Below are positions 42,352 to 51,356 of a stretch of 64,000 nt of DNA, one piece after another. The notes beneath the pieces were generated by a model. The model worked only from the letters and a program-made list of their open reading frames with translations, was not told where the DNA came from and did no database searches. The stretch's first letter is position 1; every line of letters begins with the position of its first letter. Both the position numbers and the translations under genes were made by a program. This stretch comes from Nostoc sp. NIES-4103 (GTDB lineage: Bacteria; Cyanobacteriota; Cyanobacteriia; Cyanobacteriales; Nostocaceae), in assembly GCF_002368335.1 (NCBI RefSeq), contig NZ_AP018288.1, positions 5,162,000-5,225,999 of the forward strand, in the 5' to 3' direction.

Positions 42352-42719
42352 TTAATTTATAACTTTTCTGATGAAACCTTTACTAGTAGCCAGAGGCCAG
42401 GTTAACTCACACAAAGTACCATGGGGAGAAATAGATTCTCGCTTAAAATGATCTCCTAATTTTCTGGCTAAATTTATAGCCTGTTTTGTTCCCTTATTTT
42501 CCTTAGATGAACTAATACCATAACCATCATCTTTAATTGTCAGAATATACATCCTTGCTGTTCCTTACCAATTGCTTGAATGCATCTAACTCCTAATGCA
42601 TGTTTGCCTACATTACACAAAGCTTCTTCCAAAAACTGGCAGAGTTCTTGTTTATTTTCAAGACTTAAGTATTGCTCATCAATGGGATCAAATGTTTTAG
42701 TAATAATCGTGCGAAAATT
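42352..42719 (-). pseudogene. Sensor histidine kinase C-terminal remnant (HATPase), frameshifted
   Basis: Two minus-strand frames join into one HATPase-like domain. The first reads LCQFLEEALCNVGKHALGV and GKEQQG; after a one-base shift near 42,545 the second continues YILTIKDDGYGISSSKENKG and HGTLCELTWPLA. This is the NarL-type kinase ATPase end: N box EEALCNVGKHA, then G1 DDGYGI. The His-box and sensor are missing: homology fades above about 42,719. A truncated end of the MITE seen at 52,379 (TGAACTCACGTTAAT) lies just beyond its stop. Confidence 0.7.
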
Positions 42720-42741
42720 GACGCTAAGGAGAATTCTCACT

Positions 42742-42903
42742 ATGAAGGATGCAGTAACAACAGTACTTGTAACAGGTATGATGGTTTGTGGTTTAGTAGC
42801 TATTGTCCCTATTATCAAAGGTGAGCCTGTTATGGCTGGAACAACTGGAAGTGGAAGTATAATTTTAGCAGCAGGTGCAGAAGCAGTAAAAAGAATATAT
42901 TAA
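42742..42903 (+). CDS. Small hydrophobic protein, 53 aa
   Basis: MKDAVTTVLVTGMMVCGLVA is a membrane or signal-like helix, followed by IVPIIKGEPVMAG and a Gly/Ser-rich turn leading into a second hydrophobic stretch (IILAAGAEAVKRIY). The ATG has AAGGAG at 42,726-42,731, ten bases upstream, a good ribosome-binding site. It is divergent from the kinase remnant and could be a small membrane protein or peptide. No family recognised; the short length keeps confidence moderate. Confidence 0.5.
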   Translation: MKDAVTTVLVTGMMVCGLVAIVPIIKGEPVMAGTTGSGSIILAAGAEAVKRIY

Positions 42904-42930
42904 AAGGTATTTGAATATTGATACAGTGAT

Positions 42931-42971
42931 AAAAAGGGCTAGGATACAGAACATTAGAAGCTTCCTAGCCC
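42931..42971 (-). terminator. Rho-independent terminator for the small membrane-protein genes
   Basis: Nine-bp perfect stem GGGCTAGGA/TCCTAGCCC (42,936-42,971) with the run TTTTT following on the minus strand (42,935-42,931). It lies about 100 bases past the stop of the 59-aa minus-strand gene. Confidence 0.8.
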
Positions 42972-43068
42972 TATAAAATTGCAGTATGAGAAGTGGAGCA
43001 GGCGAGATGATTTGTAGTCTTGATTGAGAAAATTAGTATAATCTCACACTTGAACCTTCAGGCTTTAG

Positions 43069-43248
43069 TCAATTACGGCTCCAGCGTAAATAAGTTATGT
43101 AGATAAGCGATCCAATCTGTATTGGCATTAGGACAATTAGGCTTTTCCAAAAATAGTTAATGTCTAAATTAGACATAAAACTAAAATAGCCTACACCCAG
43201 CAGCAGGAATAATATCCAAGTCAAATATTTACCTTTGATGTTTAGCAT
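43069..43248 (-). CDS. Small two-helix membrane protein, 59 aa
   Basis: Reads MLNIKGKYLTWILFLLLGVG, YFSFMSNLDINYFWKSL, IVLMPIQIGSLIYITYLRWS, ending RN: two hydrophobic helices joined by a short polar loop. It starts 77 bases after the TM2-domain gene on the same strand and is followed by a terminator, which supports a real two-gene unit. Family unknown; a small membrane partner of the TM2 protein is a guess. Confidence 0.6.
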   Translation of the reverse strand: MLNIKGKYLTWILFLLLGVGYFSFMSNLDINYFWKSLIVLMPIQIGSLIYITYLRWSRN

Positions 43249-43325
43249 AACAGTGGAATATCTATAAAAGTAGGCACGTAGAATTTATAGGCAAAAATAA
43301 GAATGAAATTGTGCCATCGCAATTT

Positions 43326-43601
43326 CTAGAACCAGCCTTGTTTGTTGACAAAGTAGGTATTTACAAATTCTTCAGGAGATTTGTTTAAATAAATCATGCC
43401 TTCAATCAAGCCCACAAGTTGCATAATCAACAAGGTAATACCATATGTGAAAGTACCTCCTACTACTGATATAACCAGCATAATAAAGCCTTCTGGGGCA
43501 TATCCCAGAATAAACTTATGAATTCCTAAACCTCCAAAAATAATGCCACAATACCCAGCTAGTAGTTGTTTGGTAGGGTGACTAGGGTTAAGATTTGCCA
43601 T
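43326..43601 (-). CDS. TM2 domain-containing membrane protein
   Basis: 91 aa. The TM2 signature is complete: LLAGYCGIIFGGLGIHKFIL, where GGLGIHKFILG is the loop between the two helices, then a second helix with GFIMLVISVVGGT and LLIMQLVGLIEGMIYL. The C-terminus is short and polar. The start is ATG 43,601, with GAGGAG ten bases upstream. TM2 proteins are widespread small membrane proteins of unclear role. A 59-aa two-helix protein gene follows on the same strand. Confidence 0.88.
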   Translation of the reverse strand: MANLNPSHPTKQLLAGYCGIIFGGLGIHKFILGYAPEGFIMLVISVVGGTFTYGITLLIMQLVGLIEGMIYLNKSPEEFVNTYFVNKQGWF

Positions 43602-44722
43602 ATCAATGTTGCTCCTCAATCAGTAAGTTTAAAATTAAGGTCTTTATTGTAATCAAAACAAGTCAATATATTTACTTGGTAAATATATTTTTACTTTTTT
43701 TAGTAGCAGTATGTCCCAATATAAATGAGTAAAACCAGTGTGCCAACATCTAAGAAACAACGCTAAAAATATTACTTCAGCGGAGGTTTCCTAAAAACGC
43801 TAGCAGCTATCCAGCTGATTGATGAGTGATCATAACTTTATCTATAAAACCCAGACAGCAGTTTTACTCATTTTTAGGTAAGAGATGTTTCTTGCACAGA
43901 AACAATCCCAATAATGAATAACAACAGTTATATAACACCACTCTATACAAGTCCATCTGTATTATTTCCGGACTTTTTTAATATGGTTGTAATGATGAGC
44001 ATAAGCTGTGATAGTCGATGCCTGCAAGGTACAGAGGGCATATTTCCATCAGCTTGAAGGTAACAATTTTATCACGATTTTAATCGATAGTAATAGCTGA
44101 GAAGTTCAGATTAGTTACCTATACCAATTTGATAGCTAAAACCAGGATTTACGCTCAAATTATACCAATTTCAAAAATGATTGCCACAGACGGATTCACG
44201 AAATCCGAACACAGAAAGCGATTCCAATCCCAAATCTAAAATTCAAAATGGTATTAGGGAACTCCAAAAAATAAAATATTACACTTAAATTTGCTGAACT
44301 TAGACAGTTAACAGTCAACCGTTAACAGCTAGGAACGAACAACTATAATCAGATATTTTTTGATTTGTCAGTCCCTGATGCCTGCTATAAATAGCTTAAT
44401 AATGGCTGGATTTATCTAGATAATACTAGATGTTTCTCTAGCCATTTTGTAATCTATTTAACAGTCTTGCTGCAACTGCGTCTGCCAATAGCATATTTAC
44501 GCTTCAGGTCTGAGGTATTGGGCATTAGTTATTAACCTTATTACCCTTATTCTTCTTGTCGCCAGTACACTATTAACTTAAAGAAGATTCCAACGAGTTG
44601 CTTATTCCTCAGAACCTCACCTACAACTAGATGAAGTTTTGGATCATAATTGGTAAATTACCATCATAATCGCCAATCTAAGCAAATATTTTTATTTTTA
44701 GCAACAGTAAAACATTGTCACA
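43602..44722. other. 1.1-kb gene-free region
   Basis: AT-rich sequence between the TM2 gene promoter side and the end of the CPBP protease gene. It holds a scattered ATACCAATTT / AAAATTCAAAATGG motif of the kind common between cyanobacterial genes; no ORF, terminator or RNA gene was recognised. Confidence 0.5.
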
Positions 44723-46327
44723 TTAATTACTACCACCTAGCAAAAATAAGCTCAGTAATGTGCCACTATTCCAGAGGCTGTGAAGAAGTATAGGTGCAAG
44801 GAGGTTACGCGATCGCGTATAAACTACACCCAAGACAATACCCAAAGCTGTGAGTGGCAGAATTTCCGATAAACTCAGGTGCGCGATCGCAAACAATAAA
44901 GCACTGGCAATAATTGCTCCCCAGACTGGAAAGTAACGAGTTAGAGAGGGTAACAAAAAGCCACGAAAGAGAATTTCTTCAAAAAATGGAGCGGCGATCG
45001 CAGCTGTAGAGAAAAATATCCCAAGTGCCACAACATCTTGGCTTTCTAGAGCCAATTGTAACAGAGGATTACTACCTCCCTGTCCTTGCCAGAGTTGTTG
45101 ATTAATTAAAGACACCACCACAACTATGGGCAAAGCGACGCAATAGCCTCCCAATCCCCACAAAAACCATTTATCCTGCAAACGAAAGCGAAACCAGAAT
45201 TTTGGTAGGGGAAAAAAGCGTTTAATAGAAATATATAATACCGATAACGCACCTGATGCTACTAGTAGGTAACTAATCAAGACGTAAACAGCCTGAATTC
45301 GCACATTACCTAAAGGACGCGGTATTGGAATCAGTGATAAAAGCAAAGGTACAAAAGCTTGTCCCATAAAGAAAAAGCCCAGGACAAAAACCTGTAACAC
45401 AGTTTCCCCATCCCAAGGTGTTGACCAAGGAGCATCAGCATTTTGAGCTAATAGGGCTTCTTTTCCCTTCAACAGGCGCTGTGCAATTAAGAAAATCAGC
45501 AGTATCGTCCCTACCAATGCTGCTAAGGAGGGAATAGTAGCAATAATCACTAATTTCACCACAGCTTGAGCAGCAGCTTCTTGTTCTGCGGCTTGAACTG
45601 CTGATAGAGCTTCTTGTCGTTGCTGGAGTTCGTACAGTTGAACTAAAGCAGTAGAACGAAACCAACCTTCTAAATTCTTTTGAATCACCTGTTGAGCATT
45701 AGGGAGTAAACGAGGGGAATTACTCCAAAGTCCGCTTAATACAGCAGCAGTTCCTCCAATTTCAGTGCTGAGTGAGTAGTCTATGGTTGGGTTGTCTTGT
45801 TCTAATCGCTTTTGCAATTCGTTCCAAGTGTTGAGGGCTGTATCCGTCTGTCCTTGCTGTGCTTGTAAAATTCCTAGCCGCAAGTCTAATTCAGCCAGTA
45901 ATTTTTCTGCTTGCTTGAGAGATTGCTGCAATTTTTCCTGCTGTTCGCCACCAGAGGTCTTCCTCTTAGAAGAGAATTTTGGTAGGGGTTTGGGGGGTGT
46001 AGGAATTGTCTGGGGTGGAGAGGGTAGTTGTGCAAGTTGCTTTTTAGCTTTGTCTAAATTAGCTTGAACTGATTCACGCGCCTGTTGATATTGCTTTGTG
46101 GCAGTTTCCAGAGGTTCCTCACCAAGTATCGCTTCTCTAATTGCCGAGAAATTATCATCGCTACTATCTCCTGGTTGCCAGGCTTGGGCTTGCAAGGCAA
46201 TATTAGTTTGGTATAGTTCCAAGCGACTTTGGAATTGAGGTTCTTGCCAACTGCCGAATAAAGATAAAGTTGCTAAGCCAATGGCTATCAACGTCGCAAT
46301 TATTAAACCAAATCGCTTAATTGTCAT
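44723..46327 (-). CDS. CPBP (Abi/CAAX) family intramembrane glutamic endopeptidase
   Basis: 534 aa. A first helix (about 5-25) is followed by an extended soluble region with coiled-coil character (about 30-235), including Pro-rich PSPPQTIPTPPKPLPKF and EKLQQSLKQAEKLLAELDLR. Six to eight membrane helices follow. The C-terminal CPBP domain has FFEEILFRGFLLP (EExxxR motif), FAIAHLSLSE and LHSLWNSGTLLS, the catalytic Glu and His sites. The long N-terminal coiled-coil domain goes beyond the minimal family. ATG 46,327 with a G-rich upstream stretch is preferred over 46,363. Confidence 0.88.
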   Translation of the reverse strand: MTIKRFGLIIATLIAIGLATLSLFGSWQEPQFQSRLELYQTNIALQAQAWQPGDSSDDNFSAIREAILGEEPLETATKQYQQARESVQANLDKAKKQLAQLPSPPQTIPTPPKPLPKFSSKRKTSGGEQQEKLQQSLKQAEKLLAELDLRLGILQAQQGQTDTALNTWNELQKRLEQDNPTIDYSLSTEIGGTAAVLSGLWSNSPRLLPNAQQVIQKNLEGWFRSTALVQLYELQQRQEALSAVQAAEQEAAAQAVVKLVIIATIPSLAALVGTILLIFLIAQRLLKGKEALLAQNADAPWSTPWDGETVLQVFVLGFFFMGQAFVPLLLSLIPIPRPLGNVRIQAVYVLISYLLVASGALSVLYISIKRFFPLPKFWFRFRLQDKWFLWGLGGYCVALPIVVVVSLINQQLWQGQGGSNPLLQLALESQDVVALGIFFSTAAIAAPFFEEILFRGFLLPSLTRYFPVWGAIIASALLFAIAHLSLSEILPLTALGIVLGVVYTRSRNLLAPILLHSLWNSGTLLSLFLLGGSN

Positions 46328-46692
46328 CTCTTCCCCTTTGACGAACGAACCAGTAAAGAGCAAATCCCCCTTGGAAATTATCGCAAGAAACAGCCAGAGG
46401 TGGATAGATTATGATCAATCCGATCGCAGTCCTACTCCCTTCCTGGTTAAAGAATCTCTAAATTTTTTTTAACAAACTGCAAAGTACGAGGCAATTTGTT
46501 GGGGAACCAGCCCTGTGAGCAGGTTTCCCGACTTGAGGCGAGCTATGGAAACAGTTCAAGCTCAAGTGCGCCTAACATAACATATCTACTGCCGAATTCC
46601 TTTGAAAAAGGTTTGCCCAGTGGTAACGCAATCTGAGAAGATCGAATACAAGTATTTAGCAATCGCCTTTAGGAAAAACAATAGATATAGTT
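46328..46692. other. Divergent intergenic region
   Basis: Gap between the protease gene and the 79-aa gene; promoters of both must lie here. No ORF or repeat of note. Confidence 0.5.
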
Positions 46693-46932
46693 ATGGCTGA
46701 ACCAACAGAAGTCACGGCAACAGATGCACTAACTGCTCAAGAACTGACAGATATTATTGCAGAACTGGAAGAATATCGGGAACGTTTGGTTAATGATACC
46801 CTCGCGATCGCGCAACGGGCTAAGATACAGAAATCACAAGCACTTGCTCAACTAGAGCCTGATCTCAACGAAATTGATGCCAAAATCCAGGAATTACGCG
46901 CTCACCAGGCTGCTCCGACCACAAATAATTAA
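46693..46932 (+). CDS. Small acidic coiled-coil protein, 79 aa
   Basis: Highly helical and acidic: EPTEVTATDALTAQELTDII, ELEEYRERLVNDTLAIAQRA, QLEPDLNEIDAKIQELRAHQ. Heptad spacing over residues 13-70 suggests an antiparallel or dimeric coiled coil. No signal peptide or Cys. Conserved in shape with small proteins of cyanobacteria next to phycobilisome genes, but I cannot name it. The HEAT-repeat gene follows 230 bases downstream on the same strand. Confidence 0.65.
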   Translation: MAEPTEVTATDALTAQELTDIIAELEEYRERLVNDTLAIAQRAKIQKSQALAQLEPDLNEIDAKIQELRAHQAAPTTNN

Positions 46933-47159
46933 GCTTTTATAGATGTAACTTGCATACTTACTCGTAAAGGTTGTCATGAGTGAGGCAGTTGCAACAGAGG
47001 GGGTATACCACTTGCTTTTCCATATCTTAACCGCAAGGGCACAGTAGCCCCCGATAAAAAACTGCTGAATCTTTAAGGATCATTAGTCATTTACATTTAC
47101 AAAGGATAAAGAAAAAATGACTATTGACAATGTTTGCGAAAAATGATAAGGAATTTGCA

Positions 47160-48056
47160 ATGAGTAACACGCTCAACTTTGAAACTCAATCTGGAGATGA
47201 TCCAATTTTATTGGCTCAAGCACAGACCGATGCCCTGATCCAGATGGTCACTGAGCAAATCACACTTGACACCTTTGATCGCAATGATCATCAACTTCTG
47301 AGGCGGATGGTCTTTGAAGGTTTGGGAGATAAGCGAGGTTTAGTCAGGCTACGTTTCGCAGAGACACTAGGTCAAATTGGTGAATCGGCGACCCCATTCT
47401 TGGTAGAAGCGCTGGCAAATCACCCCGATCCAGTTATCCGAAGAGCTGCGGCTAAAACTTTGACCCTAATCGCTGACCCGACAGCTGTACCTCCACTACT
47501 CCATGCCTTATTAAACGATGAGGATACAGTAGTCCAAGGCTCAGCAGCTGGAGCATTAGCCAGGACAGGTGAAGCAGCAGTGCCAGCATTACTAGACATC
47601 TTAGCTTCGCCAGAACACCCCGAAAGTACCAAAGGTCAAGCAGCTTGGGCACTGGCGTTTATGGGTTCTGAAGCGGCAGAATACTTGTATAAAGCATTAG
47701 ATTCAGACTGTGTAGATGTCAGGCGTGCAGTAGTGGGTGCCCTTGCTCATGTCGCTCAAGAACAAGCAGATGAAAAAGCAACTAAAATTATAGTATCATC
47801 TTTGACCGATCCATCTGCTGAAATTCGTACTGAAGCCGCTGCGGCATTAGCTCAGCTAAATTATCCTCCCGCAGTTCCTCATCTGATTCTGGCTTTACGA
47901 GATACCGATGGTGAAGTAAGAAAAGCAGCGGTAACTTCCCTCGGTAAACTGGGCGATCGCACCGCCCTAGAACCCTTAAAAGCAGCACTCAATGACCAAT
48001 TGGAAGTTGTGCGCCTACTGGCTAAATTAGCAATTTCTCAAATAGAGAATCACTAA
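47160..48056 (+). CDS. HEAT-repeat protein of the CpcE/NblB/CotB type
   Basis: 298 aa made of about six to seven HEAT/PBS-lyase repeats (LVRLRFAETLGQIGESATPF, LVEALANHPDPVIRRAAAKT, AVPPLLHALLNDEDTVVQGS, and on to LKAALNDQLEVVRLLAKLAI). The family holds bilin lyases (CpcE/F), NblB and CotB, a protein linked to phycobilisome abundance in Fremyella. Position convergent with cpcD fits a phycobilisome role. The N-terminal 45 residues are non-repetitive. Start ATG 47,160 is set by AAGGA at 47,148-47,152; the 12 codons upstream are not needed. A lyase function is possible but a turnover or assembly role equally fits. Confidence 0.75.
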   Translation: MSNTLNFETQSGDDPILLAQAQTDALIQMVTEQITLDTFDRNDHQLLRRMVFEGLGDKRGLVRLRFAETLGQIGESATPFLVEALANHPDPVIRRAAAKTLTLIADPTAVPPLLHALLNDEDTVVQGSAAGALARTGEAAVPALLDILASPEHPESTKGQAAWALAFMGSEAAEYLYKALDSDCVDVRRAVVGALAHVAQEQADEKATKIIVSSLTDPSAEIRTEAAAALAQLNYPPAVPHLILALRDTDGEVRKAAVTSLGKLGDRTALEPLKAALNDQLEVVRLLAKLAISQIENH

Positions 48057-48188
48057 AGGGGACTGGGGATTAGGGACTAGGGACTGGGAAGAAGGTAAAA
48101 ATTTAATTGATCGAAGAGTGTTTTTCTTTATAATCCCCAATACCCAATCCCCAGTCCCAAATACCCAATACCCAGTCCCTAGTCCCCA
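48057..48188. terminator. Inverted tandem repeat between convergent genes
   Basis: GGGGACTGGGGATTAGGGAC-type units after the HEAT gene are mirrored by CCCAGTCCCTAGTCCCC just before the cpcD stop. The two arms (48,058-48,089 and 48,171-48,188) could form one long hairpin for both transcripts. Tandem ACCCAAT units lie between. Confidence 0.55.
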
Positions 48189-48416
48189 TCACAGAGGACG
48201 GATACTGACAATTTTGCCTCCTAAGCGGTTAATGCGACGCATCTGTTCATTCATGCGGTTGTAAGGCACCTGAATCAAAACTGTACTACTATTGCGGATT
48301 TGATAGTTATTTTTTTCAGTTTGTTCATTCTGACGTAATCCTTCGACTTCATAGACAAAGATACGATTATCTGAAGTTGAGCTAGAAGCTCTCGTTAATG
48401 CAGATCTTCCAAGCAT
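48189..48416 (-). CDS. cpcD: Phycobilisome rod-terminating small linker CpcD
   Basis: 75 aa, a bare CpcD-like domain (PF01383). It shows the start LGRSALT, then FVYEVEGLRQNEQT, the STVLIQVPYNRMNEQMRRI core and the GGKIVSIRPL end. CpcD caps the distal end of phycocyanin rods and limits their length. The in-frame region upstream to 48,491 is not conserved, so I start at ATG 48,416. It is the last gene of the cpcB-cpcA-cpcC-cpcD cluster, 87 bases after cpcC. Confidence 0.92.
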   Translation of the reverse strand: MLGRSALTRASSSTSDNRIFVYEVEGLRQNEQTEKNNYQIRNSSTVLIQVPYNRMNEQMRRINRLGGKIVSIRPL

Positions 48417-48503
48417 AACGGTAATGTCTCCTAGAAAGGATATGATCGCGGTTGAAAATTTGTGTCTATTAAAATCGTTGCTGACCGTCATCAGTCAACA
48501 AAA

Positions 48504-49373
48504 TTATTGTGCAATTGTTACACTTGCGACTTTGCCTCCCTGCTTACTAATCTGTTGCAGGGTGTTTGATAACTGTTCGTAGGGAACGATGAACTCTCTA
48601 TTGCTGCGACGAACCCAAGGATATCTGGGCAGAGAGATTCCTGCTACCTCAATGCGGTAGAGGCGATCGGATGAGCCTTGTGAAGATCTGCCAAAGGTAC
48701 GGTTAGGCATTACACCTTGTTTAGAGGGGCGATAAGCAAAACCGTCAGTGCTACCAGAAGGAGCAATTACCGCAGAAGTACTATTTTTAGCTAGTTCAGC
48801 CGCTAAACGGGGACTGCTTCCTTCCAACTGTGAGCGATCGCTACTAGCATAGCCCCGATAAAGACGAAACATCCGGGTAAATCCCACAGTTTTTTGACCT
48901 GTTTGAGTTGAAAACCCGCGATAGTAGGGGACAATAGAATCACCAAAGTTGGCTTCGTATTCAGCAGAGTCAATATAGGAATCAATGTCTGCTTCAAATC
49001 CCTGATTTTGATAGAGATCTAGATGGGAAATGACTTCAGACTCATCATAGGGGGCGCGTCCTAACAAGTGCTTGAAGTTTAATTCAATGACTCGTGTTTG
49101 AAAATGCGGGTAAAAGAACTTAGATTTGTATAACTCAGATTTGGCAACAGCCCGGACAAACTCACGCACCGAAAGTTGACCGTTGTAAAGCAGAGACTCA
49201 AGACTGGTAAGACGTTCTGCTGCCATGAGATGATCGTTACCCAATAGCTGACGGTAAACTGCGTTAATCACAGCTTTGGCATCTTCTAGCGTCCAGTTTG
49301 GTCGCAGTTCAATGGGTTTAATGTCGCTAAAGGCAGTAGTTCCGAGACGGGAAGCCGCAGTTGTAATCGCCAT
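48504..49373 (-). CDS. cpcC: Phycocyanin-associated rod linker CpcC (L-R 30-33 kDa)
   Basis: 289 aa. The PBS linker domain (PF00427) spans about residues 15-160 with LRPNWTLEDAKAVINAVYRQ, LGNDHLM, FVRAVAKSELYKSKFF and LNFKHLLGRAPYDESE, then FADIDSYIDS-type helices. A Ser-rich spacer leads to a C-terminal CpcD-like domain (about 235-289: YRIEVAGISLPRYPWVRRSN). It joins phycocyanin hexamers within rods. The F. diplosiphon inducible cpc2 operon has two such linkers (CpcH2 and CpcI2); only one is present here. ATG 49,373 with AAGGAG upstream. Confidence 0.93.
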   Translation of the reverse strand: MAITTAASRLGTTAFSDIKPIELRPNWTLEDAKAVINAVYRQLLGNDHLMAAERLTSLESLLYNGQLSVREFVRAVAKSELYKSKFFYPHFQTRVIELNFKHLLGRAPYDESEVISHLDLYQNQGFEADIDSYIDSAEYEANFGDSIVPYYRGFSTQTGQKTVGFTRMFRLYRGYASSDRSQLEGSSPRLAAELAKNSTSAVIAPSGSTDGFAYRPSKQGVMPNRTFGRSSQGSSDRLYRIEVAGISLPRYPWVRRSNREFIVPYEQLSNTLQQISKQGGKVASVTIAQ

Positions 49374-49964
49374 TGGCTTTTCTCCTTGTATATTTCACGT
49401 TGCTAACTAATACAATTTTGGATTTGATATTTGAGATTTTGGATTTATAGCCAAAGTCACATACGTTAAGACAGTGTTGATTAATCAAAGCTTTCAAGCA
49501 ATTGAGTAAAAACTCAGTATTCTGAACTTTGCTATATAGCGAATTGCAATTGAGTAAAATACATCGATATAAGCAATTCATGAATTGCCTCTACTGGCGT
49601 GGCAAGTTTAAAATCTTGCATTATGGCTTTCTTGTGGGATGGGCGTCTCGCCCGTCCGGTGAGGGCATTAAGCCTACACCACAAGAGTTATATTTATGCA
49701 CTAAATTAGCCAAGTCATGCCACTACAATTAGCCTATATTCACTCGCATACAAACCCTATATTTCATAGTTGAAACTATTTGCTTGTAAAACTTTGAGGG
49801 ATTTTGCATTATTCAATCCCCAATCTCAAATTCCAAATCTAAAAATTCAAATTTCGTCAACCTTCATTTTAAGGGTAAACAATATGCCCAGAACCCCAAA
49901 CTACTGGTTATGTAATGAAACACAACATGAACAGTATTTTGTTGTTCTGGGCTAGAGAAAACCC
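49374..49964. other. cpcA-cpcC intercistronic region with hairpin
   Basis: About 590 bases. Inverted repeat GCCCAGAAC (49,886-49,894) / GTTCTGGGC (49,944-49,952), with an inner GAACA/TGTTC pair, lies 12-80 bases after the cpcA stop in transcription order. It has no U tract, so it could be an RNA-stabilising or partially terminating structure setting the ratio of phycocyanin to linker transcripts. TCAAATATCAAATCC-type intergenic repeat near 49,420-49,445. No credible gene. Confidence 0.55.
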
Positions 49965-50453
49965 TTAGCTTAATGCATTGATGGCATAGTCAATGTAAGA
50001 ATTAGCTTCCACCGCTGGATCACCGCTGAGACCGTGGTTAGCTTTGATGTGCTTGAGTGCTTCGATATACCAGCTGGGAGACAACTCAAAGGTTTTGTTG
50101 ATTTCGGTGAGTCCACCGATGAGAAAATCATCTAGGGGGCCTGTGCTACCTGCAATCAAGCTGTAAGTAATTATCCGCAAATAGTAGCCAATATCCCGCA
50201 CGCATTTGTCTTTTCCAGTCTGGGTAGAAGCGTAGTTACTTCCTTGCATTTGGGTTGTGTAAGGAAACTTTTGATACACTGCATTAGCTGCACTATTAGC
50301 CAAGCTCTCAGCTTTGCTACTTAATGCTTTGGCAGCTTCTAGGCTAGCAGCAGCTTGACGGAAACGTCCAAAAGCCACTTGCATTTCTGTAGCACTCAAA
50401 AAGCGTCCTTGAGAATCTGCTGCTGCGACTGCTTCTGTTAAAGGAGTTTTCAT
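49965..50453 (-). CDS. cpcA: C-phycocyanin alpha subunit CpcA
   Basis: 162 aa, canonical length. MKTPLTEAVAAADSQGRFLS at the start, FPYTTQMQGSNYAST, and KDKCVRDIGYYLR with the chromophore-binding Cys84. The C-terminus ELSPSWYIEALKHIKANHGL and SYIDYAINALS are as in all CpcA. It binds one phycocyanobilin. Start ATG 50,453; 89 bases after cpcB. The lyase genes cpcE/cpcF are not downstream, so chromophore attachment depends on genes elsewhere. Confidence 0.97.
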   Translation of the reverse strand: MKTPLTEAVAAADSQGRFLSATEMQVAFGRFRQAAASLEAAKALSSKAESLANSAANAVYQKFPYTTQMQGSNYASTQTGKDKCVRDIGYYLRIITYSLIAGSTGPLDDFLIGGLTEINKTFELSPSWYIEALKHIKANHGLSGDPAVEANSYIDYAINALS

Positions 50454-50542
50454 GCTAAATTTACCTTGCAAAAATTGAGGAAAATGATTGTTAGTTTTGG
50501 GTATGTGAAGAGATTTTTTTGTGAGAGTTGAACGCTAGGGCT

Positions 50543-51061
50543 TTAAGCTACTGCTTGTGCAGCGCGGTCAAAGTAGCTACCCAACTCCGCCATCAGTGAG
50601 CTACAATCACCACGGGTAACTCCATTGGGGTCATTAGCGATCGCGATCGCTGCTTCCTTCATTTTGTTGACTCCTGTCGCTACAGAACCACCAGGAACAC
50701 CCAAAGCTAAATAAGTTTCTTTGAGACCGTTCAAGCAGCGATCATCTAATACACTCGCATCACCTGTAAACACAGCATAGGTGACATAGCGGAGGATGAT
50801 TTCCATATCCCGCAAACAGGCTGCCATGCGGCGGTTGGTGTAAGCATTACCACCTGGTGCAATCAATTGGGGTTGTTCTGCAAACAAGGATCGTGCAGCA
50901 TTAGCGACAATGTTGGAAGAATTGGAAGTGATGCGGTTAACAACATCCATGCGTTTGCTGCCTTCTGCGACCAGATTCTTCAAAGCATCGATTTGAGAAT
51001 CACTGACGTATTCGCCTCTGGTATCTGCTTGAGCAACTACTTTAGTAAAAGCGTCCAGCAT
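50543..51061 (-). CDS. cpcB: C-phycocyanin beta subunit CpcB
   Basis: 172 aa, canonical. MLDAFTKVVAQADTRGEYVS at the start, RMAACLRDMEIILRYVTY with Cys82, and RGDCSSLM with Cys153, the two phycocyanobilin sites. Asn72 in the GGNAYTNRR loop, which is normally methylated, is conserved. The start is ATG 51,061, so 13 residues of upstream open frame are dropped. A perfect L Box lies about 300 bases upstream, indicating that this cpc operon is the light-colour-regulated (red-induced) one. Cys/Met are not depleted, so it is unlike the sulfur-starvation cpc3 version. Confidence 0.97.
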   Translation of the reverse strand: MLDAFTKVVAQADTRGEYVSDSQIDALKNLVAEGSKRMDVVNRITSNSSNIVANAARSLFAEQPQLIAPGGNAYTNRRMAACLRDMEIILRYVTYAVFTGDASVLDDRCLNGLKETYLALGVPGGSVATGVNKMKEAAIAIANDPNGVTRGDCSSLMAELGSYFDRAAQAVA

Positions 51062-51356
51062 TTGAGAATCTCCTGTTTTGAAATGAAATAGGTGGCTCAA
51101 AGGCTTTCCTTGATGAGTAAATTGAGCTGTGAGTTATGATGAACAAGCCAACGAAGCTTTTTGAGGGAATACAAGGAGAGTTCAGCCTCTAACGCTGTTT
51201 GTCATGAACAACTCACTGCACAGCCCAAAAATTAAAGAGATATCTAGGGCAATCACTTCTCCATGTTCATGGAGTGAGAGAAATCTGAATCCCGACCCGA
51301 CCTAATAGTCAAGGATTCAGTGCCTTATGAACCACCTTTGATTAAAGCAATCTGTT

